Part shown: in pieces, positions 15,350 through 23,636 of the stretch
How positions within the stretch are numbered: position 1 is the first letter of the stretch
How the letters are laid out: every line of letters starts with the position of its first letter
Assembly (NCBI RefSeq): GCF_030730925.1
Contig: NZ_JAVAMB010000001.1
Coordinates: 434,001-498,000, forward strand
Direction of reading: 5' to 3'
Source: Flavobacterium sp. DG2-3
GTDB lineage: Bacteria; Bacteroidota; Bacteroidia; Flavobacteriales; Flavobacteriaceae
DNA length: 64,000 nucleotides
Program-made: the position numbers and the translations under genes
The notes under the pieces: generated by a model
Database searches by the model: none
Seen by the model: only the letters and a program-made list of their open reading frames with translations
What the model was told of the DNA's origin: nothing

Positions 15350-15883
15350 TTACTTTTTATATTTTTTAAATAATTTTTCTAATGATTTATATTCTCCATC
15401 TGTTCCAAAATCTTCAGTTTTAATTTCTTTTTTAGAACTAATGAAATAAAACTGATGGCAAGAAAGACAAATCTTAGCTATACCAGAAATTTGATTTTTC
15501 TTTTTAAAAACTAAAATATCTCTGTATTGAGGAGAACAAGCATATACAGTTTGCAAAGTCTTTATAGAAGTTTTCTCTGAAAAAATATTTCCTTTTAAAT
15601 ATTCAGCATCTTTTTGAGATACTGCAAACTTTGAAAATCCCTCAGAGTTAATTGTTTTATAAAAAATGTCATTATTTAGTTTCTCTGGATAATTATCAAA
15701 AAAGATTTTATCAAAAATACCATTATCAATACTTTTACTATTGTTCTTTCCCATTTCTTCTTCTTTATTTTTATTCAAAGAATAATATTCAACAGTATCA
15801 AAATCAAAAAACATTTTTTCTTCTTTCGATTTGCAGGATAGAATTGATAAAACCAGTAAAATTATTGAATACCTATACATCAT
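15350..15883 (-). CDS. Predicted lipoprotein, unknown function
   Basis: A 177-residue protein starting MMYRYSIILLVLSILSC with a lipobox (LSILSC), then a Lys/Glu-rich stretch. Near the end it has ICLSCHQFYF, a CxxCH written as CLSCH. That could bind heme c or a metal, but with the rest of the protein not cytochrome-like, this is uncertain. The start ATG at 15883 overlaps the AraC regulator's stop (TGATG), so the two are translationally coupled. A TTG at 15886 would add one residue. Confidence 0.7.
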   Translation of the reverse strand: MMYRYSIILLVLSILSCKSKEEKMFFDFDTVEYYSLNKNKEEEMGKNNSKSIDNGIFDKIFFDNYPEKLNNDIFYKTINSEGFSKFAVSQKDAEYLKGNIFSEKTSIKTLQTVYACSPQYRDILVFKKKNQISGIAKICLSCHQFYFISSKKEIKTEDFGTDGEYKSLEKLFKKYKK

Positions 15884-16758
15884 CAAACATTCGCATTAAT
15901 CGACATCAAATATTTTTTTGGTGTTGTTCCGAATTTCTTTTTGAATGCAGCTATAAAGTGGCTTCCTGTGCTGTATCCAATCTTCAACCCTACTTCGTTT
16001 ACATTATACGATCCGCTGTCTAATAGTTTTCTGGCGAAATCCATCTTGTAATCGAAAAGGAAACCATAAACCGTGTCGCCGTAAATTTGTTTAAAACCCA
16101 TTTTGAGCTTTTTCAAATTCAGTCCAATTTCATCTGCCAATTCTTGCAATCCTGGCGGTTCGGCCATATTTGCAATTACAATTTCTTTGGCTTTTCTGAT
16201 TTTCAAAACATTATCTTCATCAATCAAAAATGGACATTGTTCTGCATTTGGATCTTCGGTTCTATTGAAGTACAAACTCAATAATTCATATCCTTTTCCT
16301 TTATAATAAAGATTTTTTATCGAAGGATGAAGGTTGTAATGAAACAGCTGACTCAGCACAATCGCCATTGACGGACTGATATTTCCTTCGTTATAATATT
16401 TCTTATCCTTATTATCCGGACTTAAGAAAGTAATATAATTGGCTTCCGCCGAAAATAACGCGTGAAATTTCTTTATTGAAACAATTACAGAGATTGCCCA
16501 CGAGTTTGGAGCCAGTTCTAAATGAAGCGGTAATTCCTTTTGAGGATTGTATAAAAGAAGCGATTTCTCTTCTTTCAATTCTAAAGCATAAGTACCTTGA
16601 TTGAACAAGAATTTTGCGTTGCCTTTTATTCCGAAGTGAAACTGTATCAGGCCAGTACCTACAATTTCGTGCTGTGCAAAAAAAGGCTCGGAACTGTCGT
16701 TTTGAAAACGGATCAGTGTAAAGTCGTCTTCAATTTTTATAATTTCTTGAGAACCCAT
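15883..16758 (-). CDS. AraC-family transcriptional regulator
   Basis: A 291-residue regulator with an N-terminal cupin-like sensing region and a C-terminal AraC HTH pair (about 190-288). The first helix set is in GLQELADEIGLNLKKLKMGF and the second in NVNEVGLKIGYSTGSHFIAA, ending FGTTPKKYL. It is divergent from hemA across a 227-bp gap and co-directional with hemH and hemJ, so control of heme synthesis is a reasonable inference. The effector is unknown. The N-terminal part lacks a recognisable ligand motif. Confidence 0.9.
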   Translation of the reverse strand: MGSQEIIKIEDDFTLIRFQNDSSEPFFAQHEIVGTGLIQFHFGIKGNAKFLFNQGTYALELKEEKSLLLYNPQKELPLHLELAPNSWAISVIVSIKKFHALFSAEANYITFLSPDNKDKKYYNEGNISPSMAIVLSQLFHYNLHPSIKNLYYKGKGYELLSLYFNRTEDPNAEQCPFLIDEDNVLKIRKAKEIVIANMAEPPGLQELADEIGLNLKKLKMGFKQIYGDTVYGFLFDYKMDFARKLLDSGSYNVNEVGLKIGYSTGSHFIAAFKKKFGTTPKKYLMSINANV

Positions 16759-16953
16759 AGCGATATTTTTTTGAAACGAAAATCAAAACAAAGTTCAAAT
16801 GTTATTTAGAACGACTCTAAACTAATCACTTCAAATGAGTTGATTTTGCTACAAAAGTAGTCCTTTTTACTCAAAAACACCTATTTAGGATCAAAAAAAC
16901 ATACAGCGACATAAAAAGTACTTTTAGCGTTATTTTTATCGATGGTATAGTAA

Positions 16954-16961
16954 TAATTTTG
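16954..16961 (+). promoter_or_regulatory. Candidate hemA promoter, -7 element
   Basis: TAATTTTG matches TAnnTTTG and lies 24 nt before the hemA ATG. I could not find a convincing -33 element at normal spacing. The rest of the 227-bp AraC-hemA gap shows no clear operator. Confidence 0.4.
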
Positions 16962-16985
16962 TTGCACTTTTATGAAAGTGAATTT

Positions 16986-18236
16986 ATGGAAAACAATAAC
17001 GTACCGAAACATCTTTATTTTTACTCAGTTGGTCTGAGTTATAAAAAAGCTGATGCTGAGGTCAGAGGTCAATTTAGTTTGGATGCCGTTGCGAAAACGC
17101 GATTACTGGAACAAGCTAAAAACGATGGAATAGAAAGCTTAATTGTAACTTCAACCTGCAACAGAACCGAAATCTACGGTTTTGCAGAACACCCATTTCA
17201 ATTAATAAAATTGATTTGCGATAATAGTAACGGATCTGTTGACGCTTTTCAAAAAGTGGGATTCGTTTACAAAAATCAAGAAGCTATCAATCATATTTTT
17301 CGCGTAGGAACTGGTTTAGACAGTCAGATCTTGGGTGACTTCGAAATTATCTCTCAAATAAAAACTTCTTTTATTCATTCAAAATCAATGAATTTAGCCA
17401 ATGCTTTTATGGAAAGATTGGTTAATGCAGTGATTCAGGCAAGCAAAAGAATTAAAAATGAAACCGAAATTAGTTCTGGAGCGACTTCAGTTTCTTTTGC
17501 ATCCGTACAATACATTATGAAAAATGTTGAGAATATCAGCAATAAAAACATCTTATTGTTCGGAACTGGAAAAATCGGAAGAAATACTTGCGAGAATCTG
17601 GTAAAACATACTAAAAACGAACATATCACTTTAATCAACAGAACCAAAGACAAAGCCGAGAAATTGGCTGGAAAACTGAATCTGATTGTTAAAGATTATT
17701 CTGAATTACATTTAGAACTTCAAAAAGCCGATGTTGTCGTTGTGGCAACAGGCGCGCAAAACCCAACGGTTGACAAAGCGATTTTAAATCTTAAAAAGCC
17801 TTTGTTAATCTTGGATTTATCAATTCCGAAAAACGTGAATGAAAATGTTGAGGAATTAGAAGGCGTAACGTTAATCCACATGGATTATTTGTCTCAATTG
17901 ACAGATGAAACTTTGGAAAACAGAAAATTACACATTCCAGCAGCCGAAGCGATTATTGAAGAAGTGAAAGAAGAATTCACCACTTGGATGAAAGGCAGAA
18001 AATTTGCACCGACTATTAATGCGTTAAAAGAAAAATTAAACGCTATCAAAGTTTCGGAACTGGATTTTCAAAGCAGAAAAATTGCTGATTTTAATGAAGA
18101 GCAAGCTGAAATCATCAGTAACAGAATCATCCAGAAAATCACTACTCATTTTGCAAATCATTTAAAAGACGACGATACCATGGTTGACGAAAGCATCGAA
18201 TGGATCGAAAAAGTCTTCAAAATAAAAGCATCGTAA
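16986..18236 (+). CDS. hemA: Glutamyl-tRNA reductase
   Basis: The 416-residue enzyme reduces Glu-tRNA(Glu) to glutamate-1-semialdehyde, the first committed step of C5 heme synthesis. The catalytic cysteine is Cys58 in TSTCNRTEIYG; SQILGDFEIISQIK and the NADPH-binding LLFGTGKIGRN follow. A TTG at 16959 could extend the frame by nine residues, but ATG at 16986 (MENNNVPKHLYFYSVGL) fits the family start. The family is usually 410-430 residues. hemC should follow directly in this gene order, but the GxxExxY gene is inserted between. Confidence 0.95.
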   Translation: MENNNVPKHLYFYSVGLSYKKADAEVRGQFSLDAVAKTRLLEQAKNDGIESLIVTSTCNRTEIYGFAEHPFQLIKLICDNSNGSVDAFQKVGFVYKNQEAINHIFRVGTGLDSQILGDFEIISQIKTSFIHSKSMNLANAFMERLVNAVIQASKRIKNETEISSGATSVSFASVQYIMKNVENISNKNILLFGTGKIGRNTCENLVKHTKNEHITLINRTKDKAEKLAGKLNLIVKDYSELHLELQKADVVVVATGAQNPTVDKAILNLKKPLLILDLSIPKNVNENVEELEGVTLIHMDYLSQLTDETLENRKLHIPAAEAIIEEVKEEFTTWMKGRKFAPTINALKEKLNAIKVSELDFQSRKIADFNEEQAEIISNRIIQKITTHFANHLKDDDTMVDESIEWIEKVFKIKAS

Positions 18237-18241
18237 TTTTA

Positions 18242-18405
18242 CCATTAAGGTATTAAGAGAATTAAGTTGGAACGCAAAAAAACGAACCATTTAAGATATT
18301 AAGGAAATTAAGCCAATCTTTGTCAAGAGAATTAAGCTTAAAACGTTCGAAACTTAATGATCTAAAGTTCAGCGCAAAGCTTAATGTTTCTTAATGTCTT
18401 AATGG
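18242..18405. repeat. 165-bp CATTAAG repeat, left copy
   Basis: The copy opens ACCATTAAGGTATTAAGAGA, has GAAACTTAATGATCT in the middle, and ends AGCGCAAAGCTTAATG (18371) followed by TCTTAATGGT. Its own ends are inverted to each other. The right copy at 18840-19025 has the same order of words, so the pair are direct repeats flanking the GxxExxY gene. Confidence 0.85.
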
Positions 18406-18424
18406 TGAAAAAGCAATAAGTTCT

Positions 18425-18829
18425 ATGACAAAGAAAGAGGTTACGCAGTTGGCTTACGAAATTACAGGTTTTGCTATAAAAGTGCATAAAGCTTTGGGAC
18501 CTGGGCTTTTGGAAAGCATTTATGAAAAGTGCCTCAAATATGAATTAGAACAAAACGGATATGACGTAAAGCAACAATTATCTGTAAAAGTAGAATATTA
18601 CGCTCTGGAATTTGAATCGGATTTAAGAGTTGATTTATTAGTCAATGATTGTGTTATTGTTGAATTAAAAGCAATTGAAAATCTTTTGCCAATTCACGAA
18701 GCTCAATTATTAACATATATGAAATTATTACAAAGACCTCAAGGCTTATTAATTAATTTCAACACAACAAACATAACAAGATCAATGAAACCGCTTGTAA
18801 ATGAATATTTCACAAGATTAATTGATTAA
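18425..18829 (+). CDS. GxxExxY protein, PD-(D/E)xK nuclease-like
   Basis: The 134-residue protein carries the family signature GPGLLESIYE (Gly27, Glu30, Tyr33), then RVDLLVNDCVIVELKA with Asp70, Glu80 and Lys82 (the PD-(D/E)xK core) and QLLTYMK (Gln94, Tyr98), the QxxxY motif of RecB-like nucleases. All catalytic positions are intact. The biological role of the family is unknown. It lies between hemA and hemC with a roughly 165-bp repeat on each side, which suggests that it moves or spreads as a cassette. It is not needed for heme synthesis as far as is known. Confidence 0.85.
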   Translation: MTKKEVTQLAYEITGFAIKVHKALGPGLLESIYEKCLKYELEQNGYDVKQQLSVKVEYYALEFESDLRVDLLVNDCVIVELKAIENLLPIHEAQLLTYMKLLQRPQGLLINFNTTNITRSMKPLVNEYFTRLID

Positions 18830-18839
18830 AAAAAATTGA

Positions 18840-19025
18840 ATCATTAAGAGATTAAGTTAATTAAGTTGAAACGCTTAGCGCTCGATGACAAGAAAATTAA
18901 GCACAAAGCTCACAACGCATTGAAACTTAATGATCTCAGCTTTAACACAAAGCTTAATGAATCTTAATGCCTTAATGGTAGAAAAAAATCAGCGCAAAGC
19001 TTAATGAACTTAATACCTTAATGGT
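18840..19025. repeat. CATTAAG repeat, right copy
   Basis: The copy opens TCATTAAGAGATTAAGTT, carries GAAACTTAATGATCT, then two successive endings (AGCTTAATG...CCTTAATGGT at 18951-18979, and AGCGCAAAGCTTAATG at 18991 ending in TTAATGGT at 19025). It reaches to 8 nt before the hemC start. The ATG at 19021 is part of the repeat. Confidence 0.85.
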
Positions 19026-19032
19026 AAAAAAC

Positions 19033-19956
19033 ATGGCAGAAAAAACAATCAGGATAGGGACGCGTGACAGCGAATTAGCACTTTGGCAAGCACATACTGT
19101 TGAGAAACAACTTAATGATTTAGGCTATAAAACTTCGATTGTTGCTGTTAAATCTCAGGGCGATATTATTCTGGACAAACCCCTTTATGAATTAGGGATT
19201 ACTGGAATTTTCACTAAAACCCTTGATATCGCGATGATAAACGGCGATATTGATATTGCGGTGCATTCTATGAAAGATGTTCCGACTGCTTTGCCAAAAG
19301 GAATTGTTCAGGCAGCGGTTTTAGAAAGAGCCAATGTTTTGGACATTTTAGTCCATAAAGGAAATCCTGATTTTGCTAATCCAAGTACAATTGCAACCGG
19401 AAGTCTGCGTCGTCAGGCACAATGGTTCAATAGATATCCAAATCATACCGTTGTAGATTTACGTGGAAACGTAAATACGCGTATGCAGAAATTGAGCGAT
19501 AATGATTGGGATGGTGCTGTTTTTGCTGCTGCAGGTTTAGAACGAATCAACTTAAAACCAGAAAACGTTATTAATCTGGATTGGATGATTCCGGCGCCGG
19601 CGCAAGGAGCGATGTTGGTTGTGGCAATGGAAAACGATAATTATACGCTTGATGCCCTTTCGCAGTTAAACGATATTGAAACGGAAATCTGTACACACAT
19701 CGAGCGCCAGTTTTTAAGAACGCTCGAAGGCGGATGTACAGCACCAATTGGAGCTTTAGTTCGCTATAACGAAGATGAAGATACTTTGCATTTTCAAGGT
19801 GTTTTACTTTCTGTTGATGGAAAACAAAGACTAGAAATCGACAAAACGGTTGATATTTCAGAATGGAAGAAATTAGGTTTTAATTCAGCTCAAGAAATTT
19901 TGAATAATGGCGGCGCAGAATTGATGGCGTCTATTAAAGAATCTTTGAAGAAATAA
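19033..19956 (+). CDS. hemC: Hydroxymethylbilane synthase (porphobilinogen deaminase)
   Basis: A 307-residue enzyme that joins four porphobilinogens into hydroxymethylbilane. It has IRIGTRDSELALWQA at the start, HSMKDVPTALP, TGSLRRQAQW and the dipyrromethane cofactor cysteine (Cys235) in EGGCTAPIGAL. The ATG at 19021 belongs to the repeat, so 19033 (MAEKTIRIG) is chosen. It overlaps hemD by one base (TAATG). Confidence 0.95.
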   Translation: MAEKTIRIGTRDSELALWQAHTVEKQLNDLGYKTSIVAVKSQGDIILDKPLYELGITGIFTKTLDIAMINGDIDIAVHSMKDVPTALPKGIVQAAVLERANVLDILVHKGNPDFANPSTIATGSLRRQAQWFNRYPNHTVVDLRGNVNTRMQKLSDNDWDGAVFAAAGLERINLKPENVINLDWMIPAPAQGAMLVVAMENDNYTLDALSQLNDIETEICTHIERQFLRTLEGGCTAPIGALVRYNEDEDTLHFQGVLLSVDGKQRLEIDKTVDISEWKKLGFNSAQEILNNGGAELMASIKESLKK

Positions 19957-20621
19957 TGGCGAAACCAATTCAAATAGTATCCACAAAAATATTACATCCG
20001 CTCTTAAAACAGGAGCTGGTAAAAATTGGTCTCGAAGTTATTGAAGCCGACTTCATTAAAACCGAAAACAAATATTTCAAATTAGAAAACCTCAACGAAA
20101 GTCTGATTTTTACAAGTCAGAATGCCGTTCACAGTGTTTTATCTCACCCAGAAGCTCAAAAGCTCAAGGCAAAAAACGTTTTTTGTGTTGGATTAAAAAC
20201 AAAAGCACTTTTAACCGATAATGGTTTTAATGTAATGGCTTACACTGGCTACGCAGCAGATTTGGCCGAAATTATTGCTTTGATTTACAATAAAGAAAGC
20301 TATACTTTTTTTAGTGGAAATTTAAGACGTGATACGCTGCCAGAAGCTTTACAAGAAGCCGGAATACAATTTAACGAAATTCAGGTTTACGATACTTCGT
20401 TAACACCACAGAAAATAAAAACACAGGCAGACGCTTTGCTATTTTTCAGCCCGTCTGGTGTTAAAAGTTATCTGAAAGAAAATAAAATTAATAAAGAAAT
20501 CTGTTTCTGCATTGGAGAAACCACTGCTGAAGCTTTACATAAAATTACCAAAAACATCATTATCGCCAATCAGCCAACCGTTGAAGATGTGATTGAAGAT
20601 GTACTTAACGAATATAAATAA
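19956..20621 (+). CDS. hemD: Uroporphyrinogen-III synthase
   Basis: A 221-residue two-lobed protein that closes and isomerises hydroxymethylbilane to uroporphyrinogen III. The family is poorly conserved; [12 protein letters not shown] and the [21 protein letters not shown] pair are the recognisable landmarks. The call rests equally on position: its ATG overlaps the hemC stop and hemE follows. Confidence 0.88.
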   Translation: MAKPIQIVSTKILHPLLKQELVKIGLEVIEADFIKTENKYFKLENLNESLIFTSQNAVHSVLSHPEAQKLKAKNVFCVGLKTKALLTDNGFNVMAYTGYAADLAEIIALIYNKESYTFFSGNLRRDTLPEALQEAGIQFNEIQVYDTSLTPQKIKTQADALLFFSPSGVKSYLKENKINKEICFCIGETTAEALHKITKNIIIANQPTVEDVIEDVLNEYK

Positions 20622-20624
20622 AAA

Positions 20625-20659
20625 CCTTTGCAACTCTGTCACTTTGCGACTTTGCAACT
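20625..20659. repeat. CTTTGCAACTCTGTCACTTT repeat
   Basis: A run of CTTTGC/ACTTTG words between hemD and hemE. It is the inverse of the CAAAGGTGCAGAGTG family at 9035-9187. Confidence 0.7.
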
Positions 20660-20671
20660 AAAATAAAAAAC

Positions 20672-21697
20672 ATGTTAAAAAACGACCTATTTTTAAAAGC
20701 ATTAAAAGGAGAAACAGTTCAGCGTCCACCAGTATGGATGATGCGTCAGGCAGGAAGATATTTACCAGAATTTAGAGAACTGCGTGACAAATATGATTTT
20801 TTTACACGTTGCGAAACGCCAGAATTAGCTGCTGAAATCACCGTTCAGCCAATTCGCAGAATTGCGCCAGATGCTGCTATTTTGTTCTCAGATATCTTGG
20901 TTGTACCTCGTGCAATGGGAATTCATGTAGAATTAAAAGACAATTTAGGTCCGATCATCCCGAACCCGATTCGTTCTTTGGCAGATGTTCATAAAGTATA
21001 TGTTCCAGATGTAAACGAAACTTTAGGTTATGTTTTCGACGCTGTAAAATTGACTAAAGAAATGTTGAACGACGAAGTGCCCTTAATTGGTTTCGCGGGT
21101 TCGCCTTGGACGATTTTCTGTTATGCTGTTGAAGGAAAAGGTTCTAAAAGTTTTGATACTGCAAAAGGTTTCTGTTTTTCAAACCCAGCTGCAGCGCATA
21201 CTTTATTACAAAAAATTACAGACACCACTATTTTATACTTAAAAGAAAAAGTAAAATCGGGCGTAAATGCCGTTCAGATTTTTGATTCTTGGGGAGGAAT
21301 GCTTTCTCCAGTTGATTATCAGGAATTTTCATGGAAATACATCAACCAGATTGTTGATGCTTTGGCTGACATTACTCCGGTAATTGTTTTCGGAAAAGGA
21401 TGTTGGTTTGCTCTTGGAGACATGGGTAAAAGCCGTGCATCTGCATTAGGTGTTGACTGGACTTGTTCGGCTAGAAATGCTCGTTACTTGTCTGGAGGAA
21501 ATATCACTTTACAAGGAAACTTTGATCCTTCAAGATTGCTTTCTCCAATTCCGACGATTAAGAAAATGGTTCACCAAATGATCGACGAATTCGGAAAAGA
21601 CAAATATATCGTAAACTTAGGTCACGGAATTTTACCAAATATTCCTGTTGATCATGCTAAGGCGTTTATTGACGCGGTTAAGGAATACGGTCAATAG
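20672..21697 (+). CDS. hemE: Uroporphyrinogen decarboxylase
   Basis: A 341-residue TIM-barrel enzyme that converts uroporphyrinogen III to coproporphyrinogen III. The substrate-binding [43 protein letters not shown] and the late NLGHGILPN segment are all present, and the length is normal. It stands 50 nt after hemD, with a repeat in the gap, and continues the heme operon. Confidence 0.96.
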   Translation: MLKNDLFLKALKGETVQRPPVWMMRQAGRYLPEFRELRDKYDFFTRCETPELAAEITVQPIRRIAPDAAILFSDILVVPRAMGIHVELKDNLGPIIPNPIRSLADVHKVYVPDVNETLGYVFDAVKLTKEMLNDEVPLIGFAGSPWTIFCYAVEGKGSKSFDTAKGFCFSNPAAAHTLLQKITDTTILYLKEKVKSGVNAVQIFDSWGGMLSPVDYQEFSWKYINQIVDALADITPVIVFGKGCWFALGDMGKSRASALGVDWTCSARNARYLSGGNITLQGNFDPSRLLSPIPTIKKMVHQMIDEFGKDKYIVNLGHGILPNIPVDHAKAFIDAVKEYGQ

Positions 21698-21755
21698 TAT
21701 TCAGTGTTCCGTTTTTTAGTAATCAGTTTACACTACTATTTTTAAATTATATAAA

Positions 21756-21802
21756 GTTCCGTAGGAACGATTTATTTTGTAGCCACGGATTTTAATCCGT
21801 GG
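21756..21802. repeat. Two-part palindromic module (copy at 21.8 kb)
   Basis: GTTCCGTAGGAAC (21756-21768), 14 nt, then CCACGGATTTTAATCCGTGG (21783-21802, 9-bp arms). It has the same syntax as the modules at 10028-10073 and 10099-10111, with a compensating stem change. Confidence 0.85.
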
Positions 21803-21841
21803 AGACGAAATGAAAACATTCAGAATAAATTAAACCTACAA

Positions 21842-22216
21842 ATGCTCAACAAAGGCCTAAGAGACGAAGAAAAAATCAGAATCGATAACGTCCTCAAGAC
21901 GTTACGAACGCTCATTTTTGTGCCTTACCCTTTAGATAACTTACAATTAGCAAATATTGAAGAGCAACTAAAAGATTTCGGGTTAAACCTTGAAACTTTG
22001 GTTGATTATTCAAATGAAGAATTAATTTCGTTATTGATGCGTCTTCATTTTGATTGGGATCATTTAGAACAATTTGCCGATTTACTTTTGGAATTCTCTA
22101 AATCAGAATACGATTTCCAAGAAAAAGTTTTGGCTATTTATCAATACATTCAGCAGAAAAGCAACGTTTTTTCTTTTGGAATAAATGCTAAAATCGCTTC
22201 ACTCAAAAACCAATAA
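21842..22216 (+). CDS. Small helical protein, unknown function
   Basis: A 124-residue soluble protein without signal or membrane segment, beginning MLNKGLRDEEKIRIDNVLKT. It is predicted mostly helical with acidic stretches and LMRLHFDWDHLEQFADLLLE. I do not recognise the family. It is co-directional with the heme genes and ends 1 nt before the GNAT start. Confidence 0.65.
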   Translation: MLNKGLRDEEKIRIDNVLKTLRTLIFVPYPLDNLQLANIEEQLKDFGLNLETLVDYSNEELISLLMRLHFDWDHLEQFADLLLEFSKSEYDFQEKVLAIYQYIQQKSNVFSFGINAKIASLKNQ

Positions 22217-22217
22217 A

Positions 22218-22796
22218 ATGAGTTTTACAAATTGGAAAACAGACCGAATTGAAAATATTCTTCCTGAAGAGTTTTATAAACTAATTGAAAAGAATACGAA
22301 TCATATTGCAAAAACTTTCCCTGTAACACTCGCTAATTCTGATTCTTTATCGAAAGCAAAAGATTTTATTGCGGTCAATTCAGATAAAGAGAAAAATAAA
22401 GAGGGATTTTTCTTTTTTGCCAGAAACACAAATACCAACAAACTGATTGGGTATTTGTGTGTTAAAACCATTGATTATCGTATTTCTAAATGTGAATTAG
22501 GCTATTTTATTGACGAAGATTATCAAGGAAAAGGAATAACATCTAAAATGGTTTCTGAAGCGCTTAATTTCTGTTTTAATGAATTATTGATGAATAAGGT
22601 TTTTATCTGTACATCGGAAGTTAATTTGGCCAGTCAGCGAATTGCATTAAAACATAATTTTAAACAAGAAGGAATTTTACGAGACGAATTTAGAAATGGT
22701 AATGGCACATTGCAAAATACTGTTTATTTCGGATTATTAAAGTTAGAATATGAAAATCATAATTTAAACAATAGCAGAATCAACAACAAAATTTAA
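22218..22796 (+). CDS. GNAT N-acetyltransferase (RimJ/RimL type)
   Basis: A 192-residue acetyltransferase with the acetyl-CoA motif YQGKGITSKMVSEAL and the RimJ/RimL-like GYLCVKTID, CELGYFID and ASQRIALKHNFKQEGILRDE segments. Such enzymes acetylate ribosomal-protein N termini or small amines, and the substrate cannot be told. The ATG at 22218 sits 1 nt past the stop of the upstream gene; an earlier start at 22185 would overlap that gene. It is part of the run between hemE and hemF. Confidence 0.85.
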   Translation: MSFTNWKTDRIENILPEEFYKLIEKNTNHIAKTFPVTLANSDSLSKAKDFIAVNSDKEKNKEGFFFFARNTNTNKLIGYLCVKTIDYRISKCELGYFIDEDYQGKGITSKMVSEALNFCFNELLMNKVFICTSEVNLASQRIALKHNFKQEGILRDEFRNGNGTLQNTVYFGLLKLEYENHNLNNSRINNKI

Positions 22797-22799
22797 ACC

Positions 22800-23636
22800 A
22801 TGACCAAAGAAACTGCCATAAAATTATTTGAACAAAAACAAATACGTTCAATCTGGAGTGATGAAGAAGAAAAGTGGTTTTTTTCTATTGTTGATGTTGT
22901 TGGCGTTCTTTCAGAGAGTGAAAACCCTAATAATTATTGGAAGGTACTAAAAAACCGTCTTAAAAAAGAAGGAAGTCAGTTGGTTACAAATTGTAACCAA
23001 CTGAAAATGGAATCGAAAGATGGTAAGTTTTATAAAACCGATGTTGCTGATACTGAACAACTATTCAGACTCATTCAATCAATGCCATCAAAAAAAGCTG
23101 AACCCTTTAAATTATGGCTGGCAAAAATTGGCCGAGAAAGAATTGACGAAATTGAAGATCCGGAACTTGGTTTTGACAGGCTTATGGAAACCTATCTTAA
23201 AAAAGGATATTCGAAAGAATGGGTAAATCAACGTTTAAAAAGTATTGAAGTAAGAAAAGAACTTACTGATGAATGGGATAAAAGAGGTGTTAAAAAAGGT
23301 GAAGAATACGCTATTTTGACGGATGAAATTACTAGAGCATGGAGTGGTTTATCAGTCAAAGAATATAAAAATCTTAAAAATTTAAAGAAAGAAAATTTAC
23401 GTGATAACATGAGTAATCTAGAATTAGTACTCAATATGTTGGCCGAAGCCACTACAAAAGAAATTAGCAATGAGAAAAAGCCTGAAACTTTTGTAGAAAA
23501 CAAAAAAATTGCCAATCAAGGCGGAACAATCGCAGGCAATACACGTAAAGAAATTGAAGAAAAAACAGGTAAAAAAGTAGTAAATAAACTAAATGCTATT
23601 AATTATTTGGAAAACAAAAAAGAATTGGAAGAATGA
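22800..23636 (+). CDS. Bro-N domain antirepressor-like protein
   Basis: A 278-residue protein with an N-terminal Bro-N domain (about 1-110: IRSIWSDEEEKWFFSIVDVV, then NYWKVLKNRLKKEG and PFKLWLAKIGRERIDEIEDP), a fold known from baculovirus BRO and phage antirepressors. The C-terminal part is Lys/Glu-rich. Related chromosomal proteins occur in many bacteria with unclear function. Its stop overlaps the hemF start (ATGA), so hemF translation is coupled to it. It is an odd gene for a heme operon; a phage or mobile origin is possible, though composition is like the neighbours. Confidence 0.75.
   Translation: MTKETAIKLFEQKQIRSIWSDEEEKWFFSIVDVVGVLSESENPNNYWKVLKNRLKKEGSQLVTNCNQLKMESKDGKFYKTDVADTEQLFRLIQSMPSKKAEPFKLWLAKIGRERIDEIEDPELGFDRLMETYLKKGYSKEWVNQRLKSIEVRKELTDEWDKRGVKKGEEYAILTDEITRAWSGLSVKEYKNLKNLKKENLRDNMSNLELVLNMLAEATTKEISNEKKPETFVENKKIANQGGTIAGNTRKEIEEKTGKKVVNKLNAINYLENKKELEE

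Noticed and set aside
15350..15883. A c-type cytochrome call from the CLSCH motif in the AraC-linked lipoprotein
   Set aside because: There is only this one motif, no distal methionine pattern and no cytochrome fold signature, so it was kept as an unknown lipoprotein.
18237..19032. CRISPR array around the GxxExxY gene
   Set aside because: The repeats are not regularly spaced short units with unique spacers, and no cas gene is in the window.
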